A stretch of 64,000 bases of DNA from Holothuria scabra (taxonomy: Eukaryota > Echinodermata > Holothuroidea > Aspidochirotida > Holothuriidae), in assembly GCA_037179385.1 (NCBI GenBank), contig CM074193.1:42750846-42814845 (forward strand), in the 5' to 3' direction. Each line of letters begins with the position of its first letter. Position 1 is the stretch's first letter. Under the pieces are notes generated by a model. It was not told the origin of the DNA. It ran no database searches and saw nothing but the letters and a program-made list of their open reading frames with translations. Made by a program: the position numbers and the translations under genes. Positions 41,701-47,260 of this stretch are shown here, in pieces.

Positions 41701-44216
41701 TACAGTACTTGTGAATTGAGATCAGGAATTGTGCACCTTAGCAAAACACTGATATGCACAAGCTATTCCAATGCACTTTCTAAACTCAGTCAAGATATCC
41801 ATATTTATATACCAACATACACCTCTAATAGGGGCAATAAATTTTATACACACTGACAAAGTGGGTAATGTACTGTATATGCTCAGTAAGTTCTCCACAC
41901 ATCATACAACCCTGTACCTTTGCCTGTATATTTGACCATTTAACACCCATATCCCTAGTAGTAGTACAATTACCACACAAAAATTCTCACCCATGACATT
42001 TCAGCCCTGTGTACACTGGACATATTTCAAGACACACAGATTTCAATATGTTGCCAAAACACCCTGTGTCTGAAAATTTTGCCCATGTGTACAGAGCAGA
42101 CACAATCGGCAACTTGTTTGTGTCCAGTTGTGTCTGCAACATGGGACATGTCCTTAAATGTATCCAGTGTACACAGGCCTTCAGTCCTACAAGCCCAGGT
42201 TGTATGACATGTACCCATGTGGGCCCTACTGCTAGTTTCTCCACAAGAATGTTTGGAATTGGCAAATAATGCGTGCGAATGGTCTGATAAAATCTAGATC
42301 ATTGGGGAAACATCAGTGTACAATGCATTTTGAAAGACGAAGTATACTGCAGCAGACACTGCACTACAAGATTTAATGATTTGATAATTACAGTACATAG
42401 TTGACCAATTCAAGGGTGAAAATACATGATTGTTTTGACATGGAAGAATCCAGTAAAACAATCCAATGGGAGAATAATGTAGGATTTGCACCTGGTAACT
42501 CCCGTTAGTGTGATATTATGAACCTGAGATCATAATGTAAGTGAACTAGATTAATTGTTCCATCCCTGGATTTCAACAATCTTGAAGATTTTCTACTTCA
42601 AAGGCTTGTTACGTTTTTGGTTTGCTGTTTCAAAAAGATCATTTACGGTAAATCAGAAAACGTTATGAAAATCAGGCCTGGGATTTTGAGGCATGCAAGT
42701 GAGATCACACACGATCACTCTTTTCAAATCACTGTGAGGAGTGTGAATTTTTCTGCAAACCTATAGTTATAATTCAGATAAATCTATTAAAATTTAATAA
42801 AAACCGCACACATACCACACTCCTCAATTTCCCCAGGAGTAAGATTTACTGCACACCTGGGAAATCTAAAGCTCAAGGCTTGGAGAATGCTCTTGAAAAG
42901 TGGGGTCAAATGAAGTGCAGTACAAGGTAAAGAATTAAGAAAAACGTGCGAAATCCTCTTGTTGGTGCACAACGAACTTTCCTAGCTACCATAAATTTTA
43001 TATATTGTAGGATTTTAAATGGCATACCAGTGTCTGAGAAACACTATAATTTTGCATTTAGACATTTCTAAAAATCAAAAATTCTCAAAAAGGGGGGTGG
43101 GGAACACATCTTCCTCCAGTGTTACTGTTACACCACTCCCCCAGGACTGAAATTCACCAACGCAATGGGTAGGTCAGTGGTGGACCCCCATTTGCCGCTC
43201 GGAATAGGCCTAGCCTATGACTAGTAAGGGCTGTGCTTAGCTAGGCCCTCGGCTACTCCAGAAAGCTTCCACGATTCAAAAGGTCTGTTGCATAAGGCTT
43301 TAGCCCAGCCTAAGCCTGTAAATTATGTCAAGTTAGCTACTGAAAGTCTGCAATGTAACGCATCAGTAATCAGTATGGGCTTTAGTGACTAACGTTAGGC
43401 TAGTATACTCAGTGTACCGTCGAATGAGCACCTAAGAGCTCTCTCATTTCACGATTTTTACACATTATGTCAATGCAGGTGCGCATTCGACGCCATACTG
43501 GAAAGTAGGGCCTTTCACAGAAAGATCTTTGGCGTACAGAAATGTAGGCCTACGCCAACAAATTTGGCGTACGGCTTACCCTGCTGCTACAGGGAAAATT
43601 ACCACAGTTGGCATACAATTGCAACAGTTGGTGCTGGGTATAATTCCAAACAGTTTCACCTTGGGGTGATTCTTTGGTGTATGGCAAATGTACTTTCCGG
43701 TGTGGACTCGACGGGCCCAGATTCAACAAGCACCCCACCATACATACATTTATAATTGGGCCTTGAGTGACCAAGTTCTATAGTAGCCTAATACCGATCA
43801 GCGTTAGGCCTAACATTAGGCTAACATAAGACCTGAAGAGGCTAACAAAAAATAGCAGTAGTAACTGACAGGCTACTGTAGTGTATCATTAATTATTACT
43901 GTTAGTGTTACTGTTAGTTTTAGGCTAAGGGCTGGAGAGATATACTACTAGCCTAGCAGTAGCAACTTAGCAGCTAAGGCCTAACGTTAGGCGTAACGTT
44001 AGTATGAATAGGGAGCACAGTATGACTGAGGGGCGTACATGTAATAAATGGTTTCCTTTCCATTTCGAATCCTAAGCTGCGAATCCTTAGGTGTTCTGAG
44101 GGTAGTGAAGGCTGGTTTGGCTCTTTCTAGATGTGTACGATGGGATTTTATTTCAAGGGCGAAAGCGACACTGTCTTCAGCAAATAAACCGCGGCAGGTT
44201 CACCTCCAGCTTCCAT
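8494..44216 (-). CDS. TRAPPC10: TRAPPC10 gene, 20 coding exons (trafficking protein particle complex subunit 10)
   Basis: TRAPPC10 (yeast Trs130) is a large subunit of TRAPPII, the tether and Rab exchange complex acting at the Golgi and recycling endosome (family knowledge). Seen here: 20 exons, N- to C-terminal 44204-44216, 41051-41132, 40269-40413, 39092-39288, 36360-36561, 27575-27686, 25724-25971, 25183-25329, 23936-24127, 21040-21131, 20431-20571, 19857-19975, 18776-19320, 16835-16982, 15259-15554, 13540-13637, 12601-12724, 11189-11356, 10288-10582 and 8494-8723. They sum to 3,594 nt, or 1,197 residues plus stop (human is about 1,260). Every junction keeps frame. Hallmarks are VVDKIRNDFC, ALVQYDELDALF, LLDLRNYLFSRQCALL, VPCPW and the closing VEVSIS. 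All introns are GT-AG except intron 11, which is AT-AC. Intron 5 (27687-36359) is 8.7 kb and repeat-rich. The N-terminus is the least certain part. Confidence 0.95.
8929..9319. mobile_element. Foldback element with ~100-bp terminal inverted repeats
   Basis: The arms 8929-9025 and 9216-9319 are inverse copies. Both start CACGGACTT, continue with ACATGGACAGAGCAT, and reach GCACCAAGATGGC at the inner end. The spacer is unrelated. It lies just outside exon 20, inside TRAPPC10 intron 19, so it is read through in pre-mRNA. Confidence 0.7.
9636..10150. mobile_element. Long-TIR MITE, family D copy 1
   Basis: The ends are inverse copies carrying ACCTCAAGTCAAAAAATTC, a run of AT, GAATTC and CTGAGATATAAA. 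A second copy of the whole ~0.5-kb element is at 26047-26612. It lies in TRAPPC10 intron 19. Confidence 0.75.
10288..10582 (-). CDS. TRAPPC10: TRAPPC10 exon 19
   Basis: Residues 1024-1121. Acceptor TTCAACAG, donor CACAAG-GTGAGT. It encodes CSMGALCNLSIEIESVED, LYEVETLGMWVMCGKNKGAV and VQLEMLPVVSGFLPLP, matching the vertebrate LMYEV to LFAGYLPLP block. Confidence 0.95.
11189..11356 (-). CDS. TRAPPC10: TRAPPC10 exon 18
   Basis: Residues 968-1023. Acceptor TTTTTGTAG, donor TTAGAT-GTAAGT. It encodes HSFVWYLPEVSIS and ends SQVQYSFGIADLD, aligned to FFVWELKW and YTYEFKVENF of vertebrates. It begins and ends on codon boundaries. Confidence 0.93.
11411..11570 (+). repeat. Solo left-end module of repeat family C
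   Basis: It starts CCAGAATGCAAAAATGCATT and continues through a GATGATA motif and a CTAGCATGT segment to TTGACCTTTGG. The same module opens the long arrays at 21722 and 28763. No tandem units follow here. Confidence 0.7.
12601..12724 (-). CDS. TRAPPC10: TRAPPC10 exon 17
   Basis: Residues 926-967. Acceptor CTACCACAG, donor CCCCAG-GTATGT. It encodes KLIQVSVTNLTDNCIQLSSV and QDLKYIQQPSPQ, aligned to the vertebrate KYVQVCVQNLSELDFQLS. Confidence 0.93.
13540..13637 (-). CDS. TRAPPC10: TRAPPC10 exon 16
   Basis: Residues 894-925. Acceptor CTTTTTCAG, donor AAGAA-GTAAAT. It encodes LEVPCPWLETVTRALHFSYP then LAITHRCRTIKKK, matching the vertebrate IDCPWSIYSTVIALTFSVPF. The small size (98 nt) and split codon fit both neighbours. 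Confidence 0.92.
13762..13944. mobile_element. hAT-type MITE with 8-bp target duplication
   Basis: It begins CAGTGTTGTAA and ends TTACAACACTG, both flanked by CTTATATG (13754-13761 and 13945-13952). An 8-bp duplication and CAG...CTG ends are typical of hAT transposition. At 183 bp, with GTGACTCGA-like internal repeats and no coding capacity, it is clearly non-autonomous. TRAPPC10 intron 15. Confidence 0.92.
13961..14174. mobile_element. Non-autonomous DNA element, family G copy 1
   Basis: The ends CAGGCCATGAATTTT and AAAATTCAAGGCCTG are inverse. Inside, AGGAGTGTGAT and ATCACACTCCT form a second inverted pair. A related copy is at 42674-42885. Open frames here arise from the inverted structure. 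Confidence 0.65.
14838..14945 (-). repeat. Dispersed repeat family A
   Basis: It contains GTAGGGAAAACAAGCC and GAGCCACAACTGGAAAA followed by an AAAACCTCATT end. The same ~120-bp unit occurs at 419-548, 24189-24303, 41179-41312, 50230-50310 and 61795-61900 in both orientations. SINE-like size, but no clear RNA polymerase III boxes were seen. Confidence 0.6.
15259..15554 (-). CDS. TRAPPC10: TRAPPC10 exon 15
   Basis: Residues 795-893. Acceptor TTTTACAG, donor TTAGAG-GTATGT. It encodes LYAGIPQDIDVTITTGYQLL, then a less conserved acidic segment ending HIGQELE. It is equivalent to the vertebrate LLAGIPQRVKFTVTTGHY region. Confidence 0.93.
16040..16255 (+). repeat. Dispersed repeat family B copy 2
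   Basis: AGTTAGATGAGATTTAATGA opens it, TTTAGTCACCTCTTACGAC lies near the end, and a G run at 16244 follows. TRAPPC10 intron 14. Confidence 0.6.
16835..16982 (-). CDS. TRAPPC10: TRAPPC10 exon 14
   Basis: Residues 746-794. Acceptor TTTTCAG, donor GATG-GTAAGT. It encodes ENGVFRANQLVIEYLN and VFSPEPQLSVNLPDE, aligned to the vertebrate YSQEPQLHVEPLAD. It leaves one base for Glu. Confidence 0.9.
17925..18560. repeat. Degenerate family C tandem array
   Basis: It holds diverged GATGACC/TGACCTCCACCA units with the closing CTTTCTTGAG and CAAAGTGTCACAAACAGAC segment and a CA-rich tail. It matches the better-preserved arrays further right but lacks intact 13-bp TGACCTTTGACCT sites. Confidence 0.6.
18776..19320 (-). 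CDS. TRAPPC10: TRAPPC10 exon 13 (largest exon)
   Basis: Residues 564-745 in 545 nt. Acceptor CTTCCGGCAG, donor TTTAAG-GTAAGA. It covers EKEVIIPFRSSFGLSDISIL, VEVDIFSRLLEPVTF, a Ser-rich linker, LSSYLRRQDSSTSW and ELKPGPNVLEFVFK. This is the start of the beta-sandwich C-terminal half. The open frame runs 85 nt further upstream, but the phase with exon 12 requires the 19320 start. Confidence 0.94.
19455..19720. repeat. Two-copy tandem repeat, ~146 bp
   Basis: GATTGGTCAAA followed by CACTCCCAGT and TGCAAAAGGTTGG occurs twice, with GATTGGTCAAA at about 19492 and 19638. A 17-base G run (19460-19476) opens the first copy and a shorter G run the second. TRAPPC10 intron 12. Confidence 0.7.
19857..19975 (-). 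CDS. TRAPPC10: TRAPPC10 exon 12 (starts at a U12-type AC acceptor)
   Basis: Residues 524-563. It begins after ATCAC, with branch motif TTCCTTGAC at 19997-19989. Donor GAAG-GTAGGA. It encodes NYINTCCFLMGDVRLEKEKK, LHFFQEMKETAEQM. A TTTCTTTCAG inside it (ending 19903) looks like an acceptor but is coding: the longer reading matches the vertebrate EEERKHFCQEI. Confidence 0.88.
19976..20430 (-). other. TRAPPC10: U12-type AT-AC intron (TRAPPC10 intron 11)
   Basis: Read on the minus strand, this 455-bp intron starts ATATCCTTT (20430-20422) and ends CAC (19978-19976). TTCCTTGAC at 19997-19989 is a perfect minor-spliceosome branch motif, with its adenosine about 14 nt from the acceptor. These are the consensus features of U12 AT-AC introns (established knowledge). 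The intron also holds a 23-base C run (20246-20268). No GT-AG alternative keeps both frame and homology. Confidence 0.88.
20431..20571 (-). CDS. TRAPPC10: TRAPPC10 exon 11 (ends at a U12-type AT-AC donor)
   Basis: Residues 477-523. Acceptor TTCTCAG. It encodes GDHQKAETFLEDALRLFEKE and DTRQQLAESQKELPDKE. There is no GT donor before the in-frame TGA that follows, but ATATCCTTT sits exactly where the homology breaks (20430-20422). Splicing there gives DKE-NYINTCCF, matching the vertebrate ENYLQTSSLL. An ordinary reading would truncate the protein. Confidence 0.9.
21040..21131 (-). CDS. TRAPPC10: TRAPPC10 exon 10
   Basis: Residues 447-476. Acceptor CATTCAG, donor ATCA-GTAAGT. It encodes ELSELAMGNFKHIGRSRSVA then HIGKELARFY, aligned to the vertebrate IGRIRSAKFVGKDLAEFY. 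It leaves two bases that make Gln with exon 11. Confidence 0.93.
21408..21600 (+). repeat. Dispersed repeat family B copy 3
   Basis: The best-preserved copy: TTAGATGAGATTTAACGACA, ACACCAACACAAATGTG and TAGTCACCTCTTACGACAGG. It is preceded by three TTAG units, possibly a short target or tail repeat. TRAPPC10 intron 9. Confidence 0.6.
21722..23250. repeat. Family C element with 145-bp tandem units
   Basis: Left module at 21722 (AACCAGAATGCAAAAATGCA), then units with exact 145-bp spacing: TGACCTTTGACCT starts at 22309, 22454, 22599 and 22744. A closing module with CA repeats follows, then the right terminus TATCATCGAAACC near 23240. A GC-rich insert (about 22885-23150) interrupts the CA-rich tail. 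It lies in TRAPPC10 intron 9 and upstream of exon 10. Open frames across it (repeating RSSGVTRGQSLK-like peptides) are repeat artefacts because 145 is not a multiple of 3. Confidence 0.85.
23936..24127 (-). CDS. TRAPPC10: TRAPPC10 exon 9
   Basis: Residues 383-446. Acceptor TCAACAG, donor TACTTG-GTGAGA. It encodes LAELGELCGLMPNRSGPSSE, a VVNLLSGMG segment and KLREALSSSAAFHRHYL, matching the vertebrate LGYLCGL to FEKHYL stretch. A dispersed repeat lies about 60 bp upstream of the acceptor. Confidence 0.95.
24189..24303 (-). repeat. Dispersed repeat family A
   Basis: Reverse copy starting CAATGGAGTAGGGAAAACAA and ending AAAACTCCATCTAACTTAT, in TRAPPC10 intron 8 about 60 bp upstream of the exon 9 acceptor. 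Confidence 0.6.
24600..25215. repeat. Degenerate ~91-105-bp tandem array overlapping the exon 8 donor
   Basis: CTCTGTGCATACACCCACAG at 25187 recurs as CTCTATGCATACACTCACA at 25096, CTCAATTTAAACACTCACAG near 25005, and further left with larger spacing. The rightmost unit contains the last part of exon 8 and its splice donor. Confidence 0.7.
25183..25329 (-). CDS. TRAPPC10: TRAPPC10 exon 8
   Basis: Residues 334-382. Acceptor TTGAAAG, donor AGAAAG-GTGGGT. It encodes VPMPPGSVACWVFLTCVEVL and ends ANLWVYAQRK. The last ~33 nt and the donor resemble units of a tandem array that continues into intron 8. Confidence 0.93.
25724..25971 (-). CDS. TRAPPC10: TRAPPC10 exon 7
   Basis: Residues 251-333. Acceptor GATACAG, donor CTAGAA-GTAAGT. 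It includes NVNWLSAF, CWDGLNLSDPFNKDQRE, LLDLRNYLFSRQCALLF and CVQELNMLE. The long open frame continues on both sides, but the splice sites and homology define these limits. Confidence 0.94.
26047..26612. mobile_element. Long-TIR MITE, family D copy 2
   Basis: The left arm AAGTGTACCTCAAGTCAAA and the right arm (inverse: ACAGTGTACCTCAAACCAAA) pair over more than 100 bp. The internal part matches copy 1, including the GCAAGCAAACAGGAAGT segment. It lies in TRAPPC10 intron 6, directly upstream of exon 7. Confidence 0.75.
27066..27274. repeat. 102-bp near-perfect tandem duplication
   Basis: CAAGGCAAATGGGCATTGAT begins at 27081 and again at 27183, with identity over about 92 bp. On the minus strand an 88-residue open frame (27299-27033) crosses both copies, so a 34-residue peptide is repeated. 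No homology is recognised. TRAPPC10 intron 6. Confidence 0.85.
27351..27504. mobile_element. MITE with ~49-bp inverted repeats and TA ends
   Basis: It starts TAGACCTATTTCCAAATAGC and ends with the inverse (GCTATTTGG...GGTCTA). The arms pair over about 49 bp and TA flanks both ends, as in Tc1/mariner-type insertion. It lies ~70 bp 3' of exon 6, in TRAPPC10 intron 6. Confidence 0.8.
27575..27686 (-). CDS. TRAPPC10: TRAPPC10 exon 6
   Basis: Residues 214-250. Acceptor CTTTCAG, donor GGAG-GTGTAT. It encodes EELALAFESMGIFEEALVQY and DELDALFTQFI, a helical-repeat (TPR-like) segment that is almost identical to the vertebrate protein. Confidence 0.95.
28760..30215. repeat. Family C elements, two nested or adjacent copies
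   Basis: Left modules start at 28763 and 29222, so at least two insertions are joined. Units follow with one intact TGACCTTTGACCT (30037) and several decayed ones. TRAPPC10 intron 5. Confidence 0.8.
30741..30962. mobile_element. MITE with TATAGAGGCTTT ends
   Basis: TATAGAGGCTTTGCAATTAC on the left is the inverse of ...AAAGCCTCTATA on the right. The arms also pair at GCCATG-TGGAG-ACAT. TA is duplicated at both ends. The right arm includes ATGACGTCAT, a CRE-like site. TRAPPC10 intron 5. Confidence 0.8.
30963..32400. other. Intronic stretch with no supported gene
   Basis: It holds a CCAATCA (about 31137) and a CATATAAACG (about 31200) in promoter-like order, then a 113-codon open frame on the plus strand (31306-31647) that overlaps a CACACA-rich stretch and has no recognised homology. 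An inverted pair TGTGGTTAC/GTAACCACA lies at 31353-31375. I see no reason to call a gene. Confidence 0.3.
32426..32488 (-). repeat. tRNA-like sequence, probably a SINE head or tRNA pseudogene
   Basis: On the minus strand GCGATGG...CCATTGC can pair as an acceptor stem. TGGCGCAACGGTAAG resembles an A box (32484-32470) and GTTCGGAACCC a B box (32441-32431). It is only 63 nt, and the T and anticodon stems do not fold properly, so it is not a working tRNA. A T-rich run follows on the minus strand. Confidence 0.4.
33269..33372. repeat. Minisatellite, ~22-bp unit, five copies
   Basis: ATTAGCCTACTTAATATTGT is repeated about five times with small changes (one unit reads ATAAGGCTACTTAATATTGT). TRAPPC10 intron 5. 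Confidence 0.85.
34155..36296. repeat. Largest family C array, two joined elements
   Basis: About 14 units of roughly 145 bp. Intact DR1-type sites are at 34244, 34533, 34678, 35113, 35377, 35666 and 36099. A right terminus at ~35302-35347 is followed directly by more units and a second right terminus (TATCATCGAAACC at 36277-36289), so one element is joined to another. A CA microsatellite (35238-35300) lies between. It ends ~65 bp before the 3' boundary of exon 5. Confidence 0.85.
36360..36561 (-). CDS. TRAPPC10: TRAPPC10 exon 5
   Basis: Residues 146-213. Acceptor TTTTACAG, donor CCAG-GTTGGT. It encodes VVLHEPNNPVPNN, then MESWASFVSRLRQLF and KFEDVVRAERERR, ending WYFCNYFLLQ. It follows the vertebrate ESW...KFEDD-R-LREKR...W-FC-YFMVQ block exactly. 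The 8.7-kb intron 5 follows. Confidence 0.95.
37060..37345 (+). repeat. Dispersed repeat family I copy 1
   Basis: GACAGCAAGTGATGGTCTGA, TCGGCCATAACTGGGGTC and GGACCCCACTAATGG occur in the same order at 61505-61787. About 250 bp with no coding capacity. TRAPPC10 intron 4. Confidence 0.75.
39092..39288 (-). CDS. TRAPPC10: TRAPPC10 exon 4
   Basis: Residues 81-145. Acceptor TTTCAG, donor AAAG-GTTAGT. It contains NIVDWMIVLVE and the near-invariant SVVDKIRNDFC followed by a Gln-Thr-Glu-Arg turn. This is the best single diagnostic block of the N-terminal domain. Confidence 0.95.
40269..40413 (-). CDS. TRAPPC10: TRAPPC10 exon 3
   Basis: Residues 32-80. Acceptor GTGACAG, donor CCT-GTAAGT. It encodes FGRAKMIQVDVNFVPF and ends in LHVYFTDCP, matching the family's LHIYWTEC strand. 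It ends on a codon boundary. Confidence 0.93.
41051..41132 (-). CDS. TRAPPC10: TRAPPC10 exon 2
   Basis: Residues 5-31. Acceptor CCACAG, donor AAG-GTGAGT. It encodes EVELLQSLPRDKVEWRR, matching the conserved LPRE-MEWRR block near the vertebrate N-terminus. The exon enters with two bases of a split codon and leaves with two. Confidence 0.92.
41179..41312 (+). repeat. Dispersed repeat family A
   Basis: Forward copy with TTAGTTAGATGGAGTTTCAA and TTCCAGTTGTGGCTCACTGG, ending ATATGCGGAGCA. It lies just upstream of TRAPPC10 exon 2. Confidence 0.6.
42006..42177. mobile_element. MITE with CCTGTGTACACTGG ends
   Basis: CCTGTGTACACTGGACATAT on the left and its inverse TATCCAGTGTACACAGG on the right close a 172-bp element. 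The inverted structure produces open frames on both strands here, which are not genes. TRAPPC10 intron 1. Confidence 0.75.
42674..42885. mobile_element. Non-autonomous DNA element, family G copy 2
   Basis: CAGGCCTGGGATTTTGAGG opens it and a region inverse to CCAAGCCTTGAG closes it. The internal GTGAGGAGTGTG and CACACTCCTCA pair as in copy 1. TRAPPC10 intron 1. Confidence 0.6.
44204..44216 (-). CDS. TRAPPC10: TRAPPC10 exon 1 (tentative start exon)
   Basis: ATG at 44216-44214 in a strong context (A at -3, G at +4) encodes only M-E-A-G before a GTGAAC donor. An in-frame TGA lies 42 nt upstream at 44258-44256 with no ATG between. The exon leaves one base, which joins exon 2 to give Asp, so the junction reads EAG-DHGEQ, echoing the AGDQ of vertebrates. 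The protein then lacks about 20 residues found before this point in human. A different or additional upstream exon cannot be excluded. Confidence 0.6.
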
Positions 44217-44400
44217 CTTCACACATATATAACAAGTCCGAATAGGGAGAGGTCGTCATCTTAAGTCATTTTCTAAGTCTATTTTGGCACCTTGTGTGAC
44301 GTAGTGAAACACTGGATATCCGAAATGTTATTATTATATGGTCGCGACCTTGGAGTTATAAAAGTCTGGTATTACTCCAAGGTCACGACTCTATAAACAT
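44217..44400 (-). promoter_or_regulatory. Possible TRAPPC10 upstream region with a 16-bp hairpin
   Basis: GTCGCGACCTTGGAGT (44341-44356) pairs with ACTCCAAGGTCACGAC (44374-44389) with one mismatch, about 125 bp before the proposed start codon. TATAAA-like strings within it point the other way (plus strand). No confident TSS motif is seen. Confidence 0.3.
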
Positions 44401-44672
44401 TTACTATGAGCGCTGAATGCACAGCAGTGGGGCCACCAAGGGGCGGGGAGAGGAGGGGGAAGCCCCCGGAAGCTCCATGGTTTTAGGGTGTTTGTAAGCC
44501 TGTGTCTTTATTTAATGCTGGAGCGGTTCTGGGGGTGGGGGGGGGGGGCTAATTCACGTATTCACGTTTTACCATCTAAGCTAGCGGAGCGCCACCATCA
44601 GTTGGCGCGTAGTGCTTCAAGAAAATTTTTGCCAAATAAGCCTGCCAGATTTCAGGAAATGGCTTTTCGGGC

Positions 44673-46133
44673 CAGTGGCGTACGCAGGATTTTTCTGAAG
44701 GGGGGGGGGGGGATAAATTAAAGGATTTTAAGTGATCGCCGGCCTGGGGAGGGGTCGAACGGGAGGGGCGTTCTAAGGAGCCTAGATGCAAAATATGGTG
44801 CAAGATTTTCGACTTTGACAGGAACAGTGTTAAAAGTTGAATTGTGGTGGTTCACGAGAATAACACTGAAAATTTTGTGTCTTTATTCAGTGTTGAGCCA
44901 TTCACGCTACCTTTCGAAGTAAAACTTGTCATTAACTTTGGATACCTCTCAGAGTCAAAATAAAAGAACATCGATCGGTATAGGCGAACGAGAGCATTTT
45001 AGTTTGCGGGGTTTTTTTTGTCCACAAAACCTAATTCTGCCATAAACATTTTCTGCGCGGAGCGCCATCACTAGTTGGCGCGGAGGGCAGAGAAAATTTC
45101 CAAAACTCGAGCCTCTCAGATGGCCGGAAATAACATTTTCCAGACTTTAAAAAAATCTAAGCAGTCGCTATCTTCGTTTGTCGTTTGCAATAAAATGCTC
45201 ACTTCAAAAAAAGTTCGCAAACTGCAAGGCGATCAGAAAGTTGTTAAAAAAAATGCTTTGACCCGGAAAATGTACTAAGTGGATCGTCACCATTGGTTGG
45301 TACGGGGCGTCACGTAGAGAAAATTTTGAAAATGATCGCGACCCCTATGATGACCAAAAATTGAGTATTCATGCTTGTAAAGAGACTCTAAACATGCAGT
45401 CTTTATTTTTAGCTTTTGTTTGCAATAAGAATAAAATCAGGAACATTGTAAGTGATCAGGTAATAACCACGTAATATGTGCTACCACTATTATATTGTAT
45501 GGTCTTTATTCTTTTCCGGGAAACTATACCACGGAATTGAAAACATGCTAAATACTTCTCCATTGTGACTCTTAGCTAAATTAAAGATCCGCTTAATTGA
45601 TGAAATTGTCTGTGACTGCTCGGACCCCCGTCTGCTAATTATTTTACCCCAAACATCTCTTGCGTGATAAATGGCAAACTATTCTAACCGCACCTGAACC
45701 CCGCCGCTCCCTCGACCCGTCTCGTACGTCGATCTATGCCGGCCGGGGAAGGAGTCTAAGAAATGGGCCCTCCCTTTTGAAAATTCTTAAAAAGGTAGGT
45801 GTGCTTAGAGGAAAACGGTGTCACCAGGAACATACGGGTGTTACCTTTTAAAGTAACATTTGGAATGTGGCAAATTTTGCCTATTTTTAGGAATAAAAAA
45901 AATTAGCATCACTGAGGGGCCTTGCAGAGAAAATCCTTACCCCCTTTGAAAAGTTTTGAGAAATTCGTTGTCCTTACGTGCAATCTGGTGCCACATATGC
46001 TATCTTTTTGAAGTAAAATCTGTGTTACTAATGTATGGCTACGTATTTTTAGGATAGCCTATATATAAAAAATGGCATCCGTGAGGGGGGCCGGGGGCAT
46101 GGAGCAGTGCCCCCCTCCCTTCGTACGCCACTG
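44673..46133. mobile_element. hAT-like element, ~1.46 kb, GTGGCGTACG ends
   Basis: It opens CAGTGGCGTACGCAGG and closes CCTTCGTACGCCACTG. The flanks TTTCGGGC (44665-44672) and TTTCAGGC (46134-46141) form an 8-bp target duplication with one change. A 13-base G run follows the left end. The interior has reiterated GGCGC/AAAATTT segments and no transposase. Confidence 0.8.
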
Positions 46134-46834
46134 TTTCAGGCCTTGCTAAACGCATCCAGACATTCTCTATTTAGAGATCTCGTGTTCCAAAAACTTACTC
46201 TTCCGAAAAAAAGATGAATCAGAATTTTTTTCTGTTTAAATTGTTGCAGACCGGGAAAACTGGAGCTCAATCCTTTCATGTTACTTTACAAGGTGTTCTT
46301 TCTTTGTATTGTTAGCTTTCAAACTAAGTCTTTCCACTGGGCTGGGACTGGGGTTATAAAATTTTCAAACTTTTTTGCCGTCTTTGCAGCAGAAAATGAA
46401 CTCTCAGCAACGTTCACACTTGTATGGCAACGGTAACAGCAACGGCAACCGACCGACGGCAAACGCTGCGGCAACGGAAGAAAATTACTCTTAAGACGCA
46501 TGCAATTTTTCAGTAAACAATGCATTACACTGTTAGAGTATATTTCATTATTTTTGGTTCAGTATTGATTCGGTGACAATTTGGATATGAGATTTCTGTG
46601 GATTTCTTGAAAATCACGAAATACCTATCCAGGAATATTATATATTTTGCAATGCCACGAAACAAACCGTTCGACTCCATGTAGTACTATTAACAACATT
46701 TTAAAAGCTTATCTTTGTATTTTTTACCGATAGTTTACATAATTCATTTGTCCAATTTTGGGGGGGGGCTAGCGATTTTTTTTTTTGTTGGGGGGGAGCT
46801 AAAGTTCCCCTATCCCCCTGTAGATCCGCCCCTG

Positions 46835-47260
46835 ATTTAAGGGTAATTCTATTGACTAATTAACAATAGTCTAAAAATTACCTCCAGAGTAACTTGAAGT
46901 AAGACTTTTGGTACTAGTGAAACTAGTACAACCAAGAGCGAATCCGGCTGACATTTTGAAGGAAGGGAGATGAACTATAGAAAAAGAAGTTGATGGGCAA
47001 TCCAATGTGAGGGACGTCCTGGGGCGCCGAAGACACCAAAGTTCCTGTGTTCTAAGGTGTTTTGAGGTATTAGCGTTGTAATTTAAGGGTAATTCTATTG
47101 TCTTTGCACTTGTCTAAAAATTACTTCCAAGACAACTCCAAGTAAGAGTCTAAAAATTGGTAACAAATCTAGCTACTTCAGGATCGGGCTGACATTTTGA
47201 GGAAGGGGAGTTGAACTACTGAGAAAGACAAAGCCGTTGACGGGCAGTTAAATACTTAAA
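46835..47260. repeat. Two-copy tandem repeat, ~246 bp
   Basis: ATTTAAGGGTAATTCTATTG starts at 46835 and 47081. Both copies continue with GTCTAAAAATTAC, CCAAGTAAGA-like and GGGCTGACATTTTGA segments, moderately diverged. Confidence 0.75.

Noticed and set aside
41987..42269. Open frames of 86-92 codons on both strands
   Set aside because: They coincide with a 172-bp MITE whose inverted arms make both strands look alike; no protein family match.
43550..43774. 74-codon minus-strand frame ending in a good GTAAGC donor, considered as TRAPPC10 exon 1
   Set aside because: Its phase does not match exon 2, and the frame that would match has a stop immediately upstream.
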